Source: a virus. Taken from it: 28,094 nt of DNA. The notes beneath the pieces are model-generated. The model saw only the letters and a program-made list of their open reading frames with translations. It was not told the origin of the DNA and searched no databases. Numbering within the stretch: the first letter of the stretch is position 1; every line of letters begins with the position of its first letter. Location of the stretch: IMG/VR virus record IMGVR_UViG_3300028581_000193, positions 1-28,094 of that record. One strand, 5' to 3'. Made by a program: the position numbers and the translations under genes. Below, in pieces: positions 12,449 to 19,880 of this stretch.

Positions 12449-15112
12449 ATGCCCTCATATTTACATCTTGCGTATCGACGCAACGCAAGGGCGGCTGCAA
12501 AAAACTACACAGTTAAACCATCTGATAACCAAGAAGCAGTAAAAAAAGCTAGAGAAGATTTTAGTTTCTTTTGTGAATATGTTGCTAATAAACCTCCTGC
12601 CTCCCATCACAAAGATTGGCATGGACACTTTGTAACAGGTGAGAATAGTGTCTGTTTAAAAAATATAGCCGGTCCTAATATTGATCTACTTGGTCCCCGT
12701 GGGCCATTAGCTGTATCTACACCAGTAGCTACTCCTAATGGATGGGTACCTATAGGTGAACTACAAGTTGGTGATATTGTCTTTTCTGAACACGGGCAAT
12801 TAACTGAAGTAGTAGGTATTTCAGATTACGAAGAATCACTTACATGGGAAGTCGTCTTTACTGATGGTTCTTCTGTTCGTTGTGACGATCAACACCTATG
12901 GAAGGTGCGACGAATGGGAACAGACGGAAAAGGAGATTGGCGCAGCATGACGCTTAATGAAATACGTACACAAAAAACAGTAGGAATTAAAGGGAATGGT
13001 CGCCCTGGAGCATTGACCCAAAGAGTTACTGCAACTTGTGAACTAGGAGAAACACCTTGGTTAGACAGTAGAGGTTATCCTCGTTATCAGATTCCTGTCA
13101 CACAACCAGTTGAATATCCAGCAACAGAACTTCCTCTTGATCCATATTTATTAGGAGCATTGCTTGGTGATGGTTCTCTTAGTTCTAATAACCTTTCTTT
13201 ATGCAGTGCAGATCCAGAGATTGTTGAACGTTGTGCCTTAGGATTACCAGAAGATTATCGTTTTAAAAAAGTAGCAAAATATGGATATAATATCTCACAT
13301 GTTAAAGGGGTTCTTGCTGGAGGAAAACCAAGTATTGTGCGAGAGATCCTAAAAACACTCGGGGTCTATGGTAAAACATCAATTGATAAGTTTATTCCTA
13401 AGTCTTATTTGATAGCATCGATACCTGATCGAGAAGCATTGCTACAAGGGCTGCTAGACACAGATGGTACTGTTGCATCTACAGGAGGGGTGTCTTTTTG
13501 TACAACATCTACAGCTCTTGTTAGAGATGTAACAGAACTAGTTCAATCCCTTGGAGGGATAGCAACACAACGTGCGTCACAACTGAATACATACCTAAAC
13601 AAACGTCAAGAGCGCGTACGTACGACAACACCGTCAGTTACCTTAGGTATCAAATTACCAGATAGTATTAAACCTTTTCACTTACACCGTAAAGCCCAAA
13701 GATATTCTCCTTGCACCAAGTATCTTCCTTGCCGCAGCATTAAAAATATTTGCCCATCAACAACAGAAAAAGTACGTTGTATTGAAGTAGCCGATAGCTG
13801 TCATACCTTCTTAACCAAAGATTATATTGTTAGTCACAATTCGGCAAAGTCAACGACCTTAGGTTTGTTTACTGCATGGGCTATTGGTGTACATACCACA
13901 GCTAAGCTACCTTTACAAATTCTTTATCTTTCTTATACAGTTGAAATTGCACGTCCTAAATCAGCAGCAATTAAACGTATTATAGAAAGTCGTAAATATC
14001 AAGAAGTATTTCCGGCAGTCCGTCTATTAAAGAACGTAACAAGTAATGAATATTGGTCCATTGATCATAAATTTGCGGGCATTGATAATATCGGTGATGA
14101 GATGTTTACTCTTTGTGCAGCTGGATTAAAAGGTTCCGTTACATCTAAACGTAGTCATTTATGTTTAATTGATGACTGTATAAAATCAGCAACAGATATA
14201 GCTAATCCTGATATACGTAAAGCAATGCAAGATAACTGGAATGCGGTTATCTCACCAACTATGTTTGAAGGAGGGAGAGCAATATGCTTGGGTACCAGAT
14301 TCAGACATGATGATATACACGCCACTACTTTTAATGAACAAAATAACTGGCAACAAATTGTGTTGTCTGCTATCCAAACAGATCCTAAAACAGGAGATGA
14401 GATTTCTTATTGGCCTGAAATGTGGTCACTGGACTACTTAAAAGAAAAGAAAAGACAAGCACCTGTTGCATTCTCTTTTCAATACATGAATCAGATTGTC
14501 AGGCAAGGAGAGCTATCCCTGGCACCAGAACTGATAGTAAAGGCGGAGATAGCAACTGAATTTGATACACTTGGTATAGGGGTTGATTTATCTGCTGGAA
14601 TTAAAGAAAAAAATGACTACACCGTAATGGTCCTGGGTGGACGTATTGATGATCGTATTCATATCATTGATTACCGCAGGATACGGGCCATGGGTAATCT
14701 AGAAAAGCTAGATGAAATGAAAGAATTGCTTAATGATTGGTCGATCATAGGAAAGGATGACAATGGGAACTACTTCCCAACCTTCTCTACTTGTGATATC
14801 TGGTCAGAAGCCGTCCAGTACCAAGCTTCTCTCGAAGCCGATTTTAAGAGGATTTGCCTTAATGACGAAGGTCTGAACAACTTGATCTGGCATCCCGTCA
14901 AGGGATTCCGTGCAGACAAGCTGGCGCGGTTTAGGGGGATTATAGGCATGTTTGAAGAACGAAAAATAATCTTTAATCGTTTTCGGAACTTCACTAATCT
15001 CTTCGAGGAACTCACAAACTTCGGCGTGAGTAGTCATGATGATTGTGTGGATGCGTTGGTATGGCTAGTAAATGGATTGGCCAAAAAAGGAAAGCTCCAA
15101 TTTGATTACTAG
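12449..15112 (+). CDS. terL: Terminase large subunit containing an intein
   Basis: The 887-residue precursor becomes a 508-residue terminase once residues 86-464 are removed. The Walker A motif is split: GPRG (82-85) and SAKST (465-469) flank the intein, so the motor cannot work before splicing. Walker B is LCLIDD (571-576), and the coupling motif is LGTRF (614-618). The nuclease domain has the expected acidic residues Asp713 (GIGVDLSAG), Glu787 (DIWSEAV) and Asp864/865/868 (HDDCVDAL). The enzyme packages DNA into heads using ATP and cuts concatemers. It lies upstream of portal, scaffold and capsid genes, in normal phage order. The identification is strong. The ATG has no Shine-Dalgarno site. 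Confidence 0.95.
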   Translation: MPSYLHLAYRRNARAAAKNYTVKPSDNQEAVKKAREDFSFFCEYVANKPPASHHKDWHGHFVTGENSVCLKNIAGPNIDLLGPRGPLAVSTPVATPNGWVPIGELQVGDIVFSEHGQLTEVVGISDYEESLTWEVVFTDGSSVRCDDQHLWKVRRMGTDGKGDWRSMTLNEIRTQKTVGIKGNGRPGALTQRVTATCELGETPWLDSRGYPRYQIPVTQPVEYPATELPLDPYLLGALLGDGSLSSNNLSLCSADPEIVERCALGLPEDYRFKKVAKYGYNISHVKGVLAGGKPSIVREILKTLGVYGKTSIDKFIPKSYLIASIPDREALLQGLLDTDGTVASTGGVSFCTTSTALVRDVTELVQSLGGIATQRASQLNTYLNKRQERVRTTTPSVTLGIKLPDSIKPFHLHRKAQRYSPCTKYLPCRSIKNICPSTTEKVRCIEVADSCHTFLTKDYIVSHNSAKSTTLGLFTAWAIGVHTTAKLPLQILYLSYTVEIARPKSAAIKRIIESRKYQEVFPAVRLLKNVTSNEYWSIDHKFAGIDNIGDEMFTLCAAGLKGSVTSKRSHLCLIDDCIKSATDIANPDIRKAMQDNWNAVISPTMFEGGRAICLGTRFRHDDIHATTFNEQNNWQQIVLSAIQTDPKTGDEISYWPEMWSLDYLKEKKRQAPVAFSFQYMNQIVRQGELSLAPELIVKAEIATEFDTLGIGVDLSAGIKEKNDYTVMVLGGRIDDRIHIIDYRRIRAMGNLEKLDEMKELLNDWSIIGKDDNGNYFPTFSTCDIWSEAVQYQASLEADFKRICLNDEGLNNLIWHPVKGFRADKLARFRGIIGMFEERKIIFNRFRNFTNLFEELTNFGVSSHDDCVDALVWLVNGLAKKGKLQFDY
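12704..13840 (+). mobile_element. Intein with LAGLIDADG endonuclease, class-3-like (Pro1)
   Basis: A 379-residue in-frame insertion (precursor residues 86-464) between Gly85 and Ser465 of the terminase. It starts with Pro instead of Cys or Ser (PLAVSTPVATPNGW) and ends His463-Asn464, followed by Ser465. Block B reads GSSVRCDDQHLW, with His149 and Trp151. Block F has Cys444 (VRCIEV), and the residue at G:5 is Ser462. Pro1 with Trp at B:12 and Cys at F:4 matches class 3 inteins, whose usual third marker is Thr at G:5; here it is Ser. Two endonuclease motifs are intact: LLGALLGDGS (Asp241) and LLQGLLDTDG (Asp339). It probably splices itself out and can home into intein-free terminase genes. Confidence 0.92.
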
Positions 15113-15116
15113 ACCT

Positions 15117-15122
15117 TAGAAT
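15117..15122 (+). promoter_or_regulatory. -10-like box TAGAAT
   Basis: 26 nt before the TTG start at 15149, just after the terminase stop. Confidence 0.5.
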
Positions 15123-15148
15123 AGTAGCAGAAAGAACAGGCTAACGCA

Positions 15149-15424
15149 TTGGGACCCGATCTCTTGCTGATTATTATTGGCTTTTCGGTACCAGCTGTCA
15201 CTGGTGTTGGGTGGGTGACGAATAAATTGTTAGGCCGCTTTCATGAACGTATCCTTCGTGTGGAAAAACGAATGGACAACACTGATGCCAACCTGAACTC
15301 CATGCACCACCGTCTGCCAATCGAATATGTACTTAAGGTAGATTTCTTGAGAGAGATGCAACAGATGCAAGATAATTTTAAACAGATTAATATTAAGCTT
15401 GATAAACTAATTGAAAAGCTATAA
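15149..15424 (+). CDS. Membrane helix plus coiled-coil protein (holin-like)
   Basis: A 91-residue protein beginning at TTG (15149). Residues 4-23 (DLLLIIIGFSVPAVTGVGWV) form one membrane helix. The rest is a charged coiled coil (HERILRVEKRMDNTDANLNS ... FKQINIKLDKLIEKL) with an EYVLKVDFLREM segment. One N-terminal helix followed by a coiled coil is a plan shared by small phage holin-like proteins, and an EYVLK segment recalls cyanophage proteins of that sort. It could equally be another membrane-tethered accessory. It lies between terminase and portal rather than next to the hydrolases, so its lysis role is only inferred. Confidence 0.55.
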   Translation: MGPDLLLIIIGFSVPAVTGVGWVTNKLLGRFHERILRVEKRMDNTDANLNSMHHRLPIEYVLKVDFLREMQQMQDNFKQINIKLDKLIEKL

Positions 15425-15428
15425 CCAG

Positions 15429-15611
15429 ATGAATTACACCCTTGAAATTCAAGAAGACAGCAACGGAGATTATTTTATTGAGTTTCCCACTGAAATAGTA
15501 GAAGCTCTTGGCTGGACAGAAGGAGATATTTTAGAATGGAAACTAAAAGGCCAAGGCGTAATTTTATCAAAACTTAATGATCCAACAGGATATGAAGCAA
15601 TAGAAGAATAG
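15429..15611 (+). CDS. AbrB/MazE-like small DNA-binding protein (60 aa)
   Basis: The ATG at 15429 gives MNYTLEIQEDSNGDYFIEFP and continues TEIVEALGWTEGDILEWKLK and GVILSKLN. This layout (FIEFPTEIVEALGWTEGDIL, then a final beta strand) is that of the swapped-hairpin AbrB/SpoVT/MazE fold, whose dimers bind DNA. A TTG 18 bases upstream could also start the frame but would overlap the preceding gene. A DNA-binding switch protein inside a late module is unusual; it may regulate transcription or be a partner of another protein. The tail (DPTGYEAIEE) is acidic. Confidence 0.65.
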   Translation: MNYTLEIQEDSNGDYFIEFPTEIVEALGWTEGDILEWKLKGQGVILSKLNDPTGYEAIEE

Positions 15612-15616
15612 GTTGA

Positions 15617-15622
15617 TAGAAT
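15617..15622 (+). promoter_or_regulatory. -10-like box TAGAAT
   Basis: 22 nt before the ATG at 15645, in a 33-nt AT-rich gap. Preceded by GA. Confidence 0.55.
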
Positions 15623-15644
15623 AGAAACAATAATAAATAGATAA

Positions 15645-16511
15645 ATGAGAGTAAGCGGACTTGCAAACATACCTGGAGCACCTGGAAATTTAGAGTTTTT
15701 TAATACACAAAGAATGCAACCTAGGTTACCGATGACTTTTGGTGGAAGTGAAGCTGAGCCACAAGTAGCTAATGCATTTACTGATTGGTTATTTGGTAAA
15801 AAGTCGTTATCTGATATAGTTGCTCCAGGTGTGGATAGAACTTTAAAGGGAATTCCTGATCCTACACGAATCAATGGTTCCCCTGGTATTCGTGACACTC
15901 GAAACAAACAAGAACAAATAATTGAGCAGCTTCGTAAAGGTCAATCTTTTGTTCCAAAAGAAAATACTTTTCTTGCACAAGCTTTTCCAGGAGGACAAAA
16001 CATAGGTAACGTAGGTGGAATGATGCAGCCCCCTCAAGAATTTATACCTATGACAAACTTTGAAGGATACGGACCTCCTCAACCGACAGGGCCTTCACCA
16101 GAACAGTTAAAAGCATTACAGGTATATGATGCGGCTAAACAACAAAAAGAAGCTCAAAATGCAGCGATTCTTCAACAAGGAATACAAGCTAGAAATGAAA
16201 TGCTAGAGAAATCTCCTACGTCTTCTAAACCATTGTATTTAGATATCAATGCAGTGCCTACAGGACTAGAATCAGTGGGGGCAGGAGCTAAGGTTGATCT
16301 TGGACGTAATCAAAACCTTAATTTTGGAGGCATGTTTACCCCTGGATATGCAGAACAAGGAGTTCAGATTCCCCAAGGGTATACATTAAAAGCTGGTTAT
16401 GGCACTCCAAGTCTTGATGTAAATGTGAACTTTAGAGAAGGTAGGCGAGGATTAGGGCCACAACAAGGTGGTGGCTTTGGTGCTGAAGCAATGTATAACA
16501 CTCGTTTTTAA
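15645..16511 (+). CDS. Unknown virion-type protein (288 aa)
   Basis: Starts MRVSGLANIPGAPGNLEFFN. It is rich in Pro, Gly, Gln and Asn, with a helical Ala/Gln part (QLKALQVYDAAKQQKEAQNA) and a C-terminal half of probable beta strands with Gly-Tyr-Gly turns (GAGAKVDLGRNQNLNFGGMF, then VNVNFREGRRGLG). The last 100 residues look like repeated amphipathic strands ending in an aromatic residue (MYNTRF), as outer-membrane or beta-barrel proteins do, but there is no signal peptide, so that reading is weak. No family recognised. Confidence 0.65.
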   Translation: MRVSGLANIPGAPGNLEFFNTQRMQPRLPMTFGGSEAEPQVANAFTDWLFGKKSLSDIVAPGVDRTLKGIPDPTRINGSPGIRDTRNKQEQIIEQLRKGQSFVPKENTFLAQAFPGGQNIGNVGGMMQPPQEFIPMTNFEGYGPPQPTGPSPEQLKALQVYDAAKQQKEAQNAAILQQGIQARNEMLEKSPTSSKPLYLDINAVPTGLESVGAGAKVDLGRNQNLNFGGMFTPGYAEQGVQIPQGYTLKAGYGTPSLDVNVNFREGRRGLGPQQGGGFGAEAMYNTRF

Positions 16512-16535
16512 ATCCCAAAAAGTTAATAAAGATGC

Positions 16536-16541
16536 TAAGAT
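16536..16541 (+). promoter_or_regulatory. -10-like box TAAGAT
   Basis: 29 nt before the GTG start of the portal gene at 16571. Preceded by GC. Confidence 0.4.
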
Positions 16542-16570
16542 TTACAAAACCAAACCCTAATAACTAATCT

Positions 16571-18859
16571 GTGGACGCTAACTCTCGCCTAAAAGAAATT
16601 GTTGATTCCTATCTTGAGAAAGATGGCGGAGTAAACATTGACACAGGTATTGTTGCGTCCCACGTAGCCCAAATGAAACTCTTTGGTATCCGCCAAGGGG
16701 TAGAATTTTTTCCTTCTCAAGATAATTTTGGTAATCAACGCAAAGATTTTGTCGACAGAGTACTTAAATACAACAGGATGGATACACGCCTAGATTCAAT
16801 CTGGGAGTATTTCCTGTGTGATGGACAAGGTTTGTTTTATATCAGACCTACTGAGTCTAATTACCGACTTTACTTTTTCCGTCAACATGAATATCGTTCT
16901 TACTACGGCATTAATGGCGAGCTAGAAGAAGTAATTATTATCTATAGCTATAAAGTAAGACAGGGAACAGGCTTTAGCGATGGCGTTAATATCACCAATA
17001 TCTCAGGTACTGCTATTACTGGCCCACAGGGGGCCAAACGATATATCAAATTATCAATCAAAGACAAGGTAATTGAAGAAACACATAGTGAAGGAGAGAT
17101 GTCCTTTGACTTACCTAGTTATAATGTCCCAGGGCGTACTCAAACATTCCGAAACACACTCGGATTTATTCCTTGTGTAGAAATATTTAATAGTCCTAAG
17201 GGTTTTTCTAACGAAGGAGTAGGCGAATTTGACGCATTAGCCAATCATATTGTCACGCATGACGAAATGGTACGCACCATGCGTAAGAATGTACAGTTCT
17301 TTGGTAATCCAACCCTTCTCTCATCAAGACCTAAGACAGATCTGATGGAATCTGGGTCAGATTCTACAGTTCAACGTCCTTCTATTGCAGCAAACTCCGG
17401 TTTTACTGGATTAGGAGCCTTAAGTCAGTCAAGATTTAAGTCTGATCCACTCTCTAGGGGTATGGATGGGCAAATTAGGGTGCCTAGGGTGATTGCCAAC
17501 CTGGAACCTAACGACCGTGTTGGTTATATTGTCCCAGATGCTATCACTGGGGACCAAAATAACTTTGCACGTCAGTATCGAGAAGAAATACGGACAGCTT
17601 TAGGGGGTGTAGACGACCTTTCTATCTCCGCTGGTATCACAGCAACAGAATATAAGTCATTATTCGGTCGTGTATCAGCAACATCTAAGAAAAAAGCAAA
17701 TGCTATTTATACATATGGCATTTGTAGGTGTTTAGAGTTAATCATTTATCAAGAAGAGCGTTTATTCCGTGATACCTTAGCTGCTGCCACAGGAATTGAG
17801 AAGCCAGTTGAGCCAACAGAGAACGCAGCTAAAGAAGAAATTGATTTATACGAAGCAGGTTTAAAAGGATTTGAAGAAAAGATTAAACAAATAATGAAGG
17901 CATGTGTAGAGACTCAACATATACCTACAGGAGTCATCGGCCTAATACCAGACGGGGATCTGACCATGCTTTGGCGTTGGTTAGGTCCTGTTTACGAAGA
18001 CTCTACACAAGATATTTTAAATAATTCTATCGTGGTACGTAACCTCCAAGAATTAGGTGTTGATAGTATTGAAGCACTGAAGTACCTCTTCCCGTCAAAA
18101 ACGGATGAGGAGCGGGCCGCGATGTTATCGGGGTTTCCGTTCAGGATGGTCAACGAATTGCAAGGTGCTTACTCAGCTTTTGCAAAATTAGTGGGGGGCA
18201 TGATGCAGACCCCTCACCCGCAGTCACCAGATTTACCGATGGCTGCGGACCCACGTCTTGACCTTACACCTTATCTGTATCGCACCTTAGAAGCATTACA
18301 AAAGGAGATGAGTTATGCAGGACGCTACCGTCCAATCGATCCCACAGATGAGCCAAGTACCAACAGCAGTAGCACCAAGCAGCTACGTGGCAGTACCAGC
18401 GCCTCAGGCTCCGGGACAGAGCTACCAGGGACCGATCAATTACCAAGTGGGTACCAGTTACCCCCAAGCGGTGCCACAAGCACCTATCAGCTACCAATCA
18501 AGCCCTACTCAGTACGCCCCCCAATCCCAACCGGCGGCACCCCAGAGCAGCCCATGGGAATCGGCGTTCAACAAGGTGGTGGGTCTGCTGAGCGCACCAG
18601 TCCAATCCCCGTTCCAGGGTCAACCCTCGGCTCCGACGCCAACATACGCCCCGGCCAATTACGGTCAGACGTACAACGGCCAACCTATGCCCAGCTTGGG
18701 GACGCAGACCTCGTATCCCAACCAGGAATACTCAGCCAACTATTCCCAAACCTCCTCCAGTCCCTCACTGGCGGACGTAGCGGATTACCTGGGCCTGAGC
18801 AACGAAAGCCGCCAGGTGATCGACGCGTTCGGGGTAGAAGCACCAGCCGTCCTAAATAA
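16571..18859 (+). CDS. Portal protein
   Basis: A 762-residue protein starting at GTG ((M)DANSRLKEIVDSYLEKDGG), next to the terminase and ahead of scaffold and capsid genes, as for portals. The body is mixed alpha/beta with an aromatic-rich region (SIWEYFLCDGQGLFYIRPTE) and long helices; there is no enzyme motif. Residues 582-762 are a Pro/Ser/Thr/Gly-rich tail. The DNA coding that tail is also read in the +1 frame by the next gene, and its G+C rises sharply (36 of 60 in 18481-18540 against 19 of 60 in 17701-17760). The portal forms the ring through which DNA is packaged. The identity is from position, size and general look, with no search behind it. Confidence 0.8.
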   Translation: MDANSRLKEIVDSYLEKDGGVNIDTGIVASHVAQMKLFGIRQGVEFFPSQDNFGNQRKDFVDRVLKYNRMDTRLDSIWEYFLCDGQGLFYIRPTESNYRLYFFRQHEYRSYYGINGELEEVIIIYSYKVRQGTGFSDGVNITNISGTAITGPQGAKRYIKLSIKDKVIEETHSEGEMSFDLPSYNVPGRTQTFRNTLGFIPCVEIFNSPKGFSNEGVGEFDALANHIVTHDEMVRTMRKNVQFFGNPTLLSSRPKTDLMESGSDSTVQRPSIAANSGFTGLGALSQSRFKSDPLSRGMDGQIRVPRVIANLEPNDRVGYIVPDAITGDQNNFARQYREEIRTALGGVDDLSISAGITATEYKSLFGRVSATSKKKANAIYTYGICRCLELIIYQEERLFRDTLAAATGIEKPVEPTENAAKEEIDLYEAGLKGFEEKIKQIMKACVETQHIPTGVIGLIPDGDLTMLWRWLGPVYEDSTQDILNNSIVVRNLQELGVDSIEALKYLFPSKTDEERAAMLSGFPFRMVNELQGAYSAFAKLVGGMMQTPHPQSPDLPMAADPRLDLTPYLYRTLEALQKEMSYAGRYRPIDPTDEPSTNSSSTKQLRGSTSASGSGTELPGTDQLPSGYQLPPSGATSTYQLPIKPYSVRPPIPTGGTPEQPMGIGVQQGGGSAERTSPIPVPGSTLGSDANIRPGQLRSDVQRPTYAQLGDADLVSQPGILSQLFPNLLQSLTGGRSGLPGPEQRKPPGDRRVRGRSTSRPK

Positions 18860-19283
18860 TTATGCTCTCCAACTGGAAAGCATGTTGGATAGTGCAGTTG
18901 CATGGGGCTCTAAAGCCAGCGGTTTACTGCATGGCTACGCCAACTTTGCTGTAAATGAACATCAAGAGAATCTCGCTTATAACGAAATTCTGACTAATCC
19001 TGATGTACTGAGTGACTACACTTTGAAGTTCTTCGGTCCTGAAGGTCCTTATCCTGTTTACGAAAGTGAGCAAGATTTGAATACCCCTGGCTATCGCACA
19101 GAGCAAGTAGTACCTGGGTATGGGAATTTCCCTGCACCTCCTGAAGCTGCTGGCCCACAACAACCCCAAAACTTCTGGGGCGGCTTCAATGAAATCATGG
19201 CACGAGATCCCCAGAATGCCTGGCGTGTTCTTAACCAAGCTCAACCTAATACTGTAGCTAACAAGCTATTTGTAATGGAGTGA
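18315..19283 (+). CDS. Scaffold-like protein, overlapping the portal gene by 545 nt
   Basis: A 322-residue protein in the +1 frame relative to the portal. Its ATG is preceded by AAAGGAG with 7 nt spacing, one of the best ribosome-binding sites in the window, so the overlap is very likely translated. Residues 1 to about 140 are Pro/Gln/Ser/Tyr-rich and disordered. From about 150 (SLADVADYLGLSNESRQVID) the protein is helical and acidic, and it ends NTVANKLFVME. A disordered, helical protein between portal and capsid fits a scaffold that organises capsid assembly. G+C falls to 22 of 60 in 18961-19020, once the overlap ends. Confidence 0.7.
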   Translation: MQDATVQSIPQMSQVPTAVAPSSYVAVPAPQAPGQSYQGPINYQVGTSYPQAVPQAPISYQSSPTQYAPQSQPAAPQSSPWESAFNKVVGLLSAPVQSPFQGQPSAPTPTYAPANYGQTYNGQPMPSLGTQTSYPNQEYSANYSQTSSSPSLADVADYLGLSNESRQVIDAFGVEAPAVLNNYALQLESMLDSAVAWGSKASGLLHGYANFAVNEHQENLAYNEILTNPDVLSDYTLKFFGPEGPYPVYESEQDLNTPGYRTEQVVPGYGNFPAPPEAAGPQQPQNFWGGFNEIMARDPQNAWRVLNQAQPNTVANKLFVME

Positions 19284-19287
19284 GGCC

Positions 19288-19785
19288 ATGCGTCCACTTC
19301 TTAAATACGGAATCCCTGCAGCCGCTGGTTTAGCAACAGGTGGATATGCTCTTTCTCAAGGTGAAGATCCAGGATCTGCAGCTCTTGCAGGAGTTGGTGG
19401 CGCCCTTGGCGGAGCTGCTGGTTTACTTGGTGCTCGTCGGTTAGCTGGTAAGTATTCTCCTGAAATAAGGAGCAGGATAGAAGATGCCGCCACTAGACCA
19501 GGTATTCCTACTTTTCTTCAGGAGGTTCTTGAAGAACCATTACAGCTTTCACCTAAAGAATTAGAAAGGCGCCTTGGTAAGGGTACTGCTAGTCTCGCTG
19601 TTCCTGCTGCCGCTGGTCTCGCTGGTCTAGGAGGTGTTGCCCTTGGAGCCATCCCTGGCTCTATGGGTGTACCAGGATTTACAGATCAACGTATTGATCC
19701 TGAATCTTACGGATCTAGTAATTCACCAGGTGCCCGGTACAAACAAACAACAGGCACTGCGGGTATTAGTAACTATCAACGATAG
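19288..19785 (+). CDS. Gly/Ala-rich hydrophobic protein (165 aa)
   Basis: Starts MRPLLKYGIPAAAGLATGGY. Two glycine/alanine-rich hydrophobic regions, about 8-50 (AALAGVGGALGGAAGLLGA) and 98-125 (VPAAAGLAGLGGVALGAIPG), are joined by a polar helical part (EIRSRIEDAATRPGIPTFLQ). The end is polar with Pro and Tyr. The doubled glycine-rich segments resemble those of 6600 and 7594, but it stands between the scaffold and the capsid gene. It may be an internal head or membrane-active delivery protein. The start follows the upstream stop by 4 nt with a GAGG stretch nearby. Confidence 0.65.
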   Translation: MRPLLKYGIPAAAGLATGGYALSQGEDPGSAALAGVGGALGGAAGLLGARRLAGKYSPEIRSRIEDAATRPGIPTFLQEVLEEPLQLSPKELERRLGKGTASLAVPAAAGLAGLGGVALGAIPGSMGVPGFTDQRIDPESYGSSNSPGARYKQTTGTAGISNYQR

Positions 19786-19801
19786 TTAAATTAATACCTG
19801 C

Positions 19802-19807
19802 TAAAAT
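19802..19807 (+). promoter_or_regulatory. -10-like box TAAAAT with long leader
   Basis: It lies 73 nt before the capsid gene, longer than the usual 17-30. The leader contains an AGACAGTTGTACGTCT inverted stretch and ends in AGGAGG, 10 nt before the GTG start. Confidence 0.4.
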
Positions 19808-19880
19808 TTTCATAGATAAAGACAGTTGTACGTCTGAATCTTTTCACCATACATCCTGCAATATAGGAGGATAAACTAAA

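Noticed and set aside
18300-18860. Programmed +1 frameshift fusing portal and scaffold
   Set aside because: The inner gene has its own strong ribosome-binding site and ATG, and I found no clear slippery site near the start. Independent initiation explains the overlap more simply.
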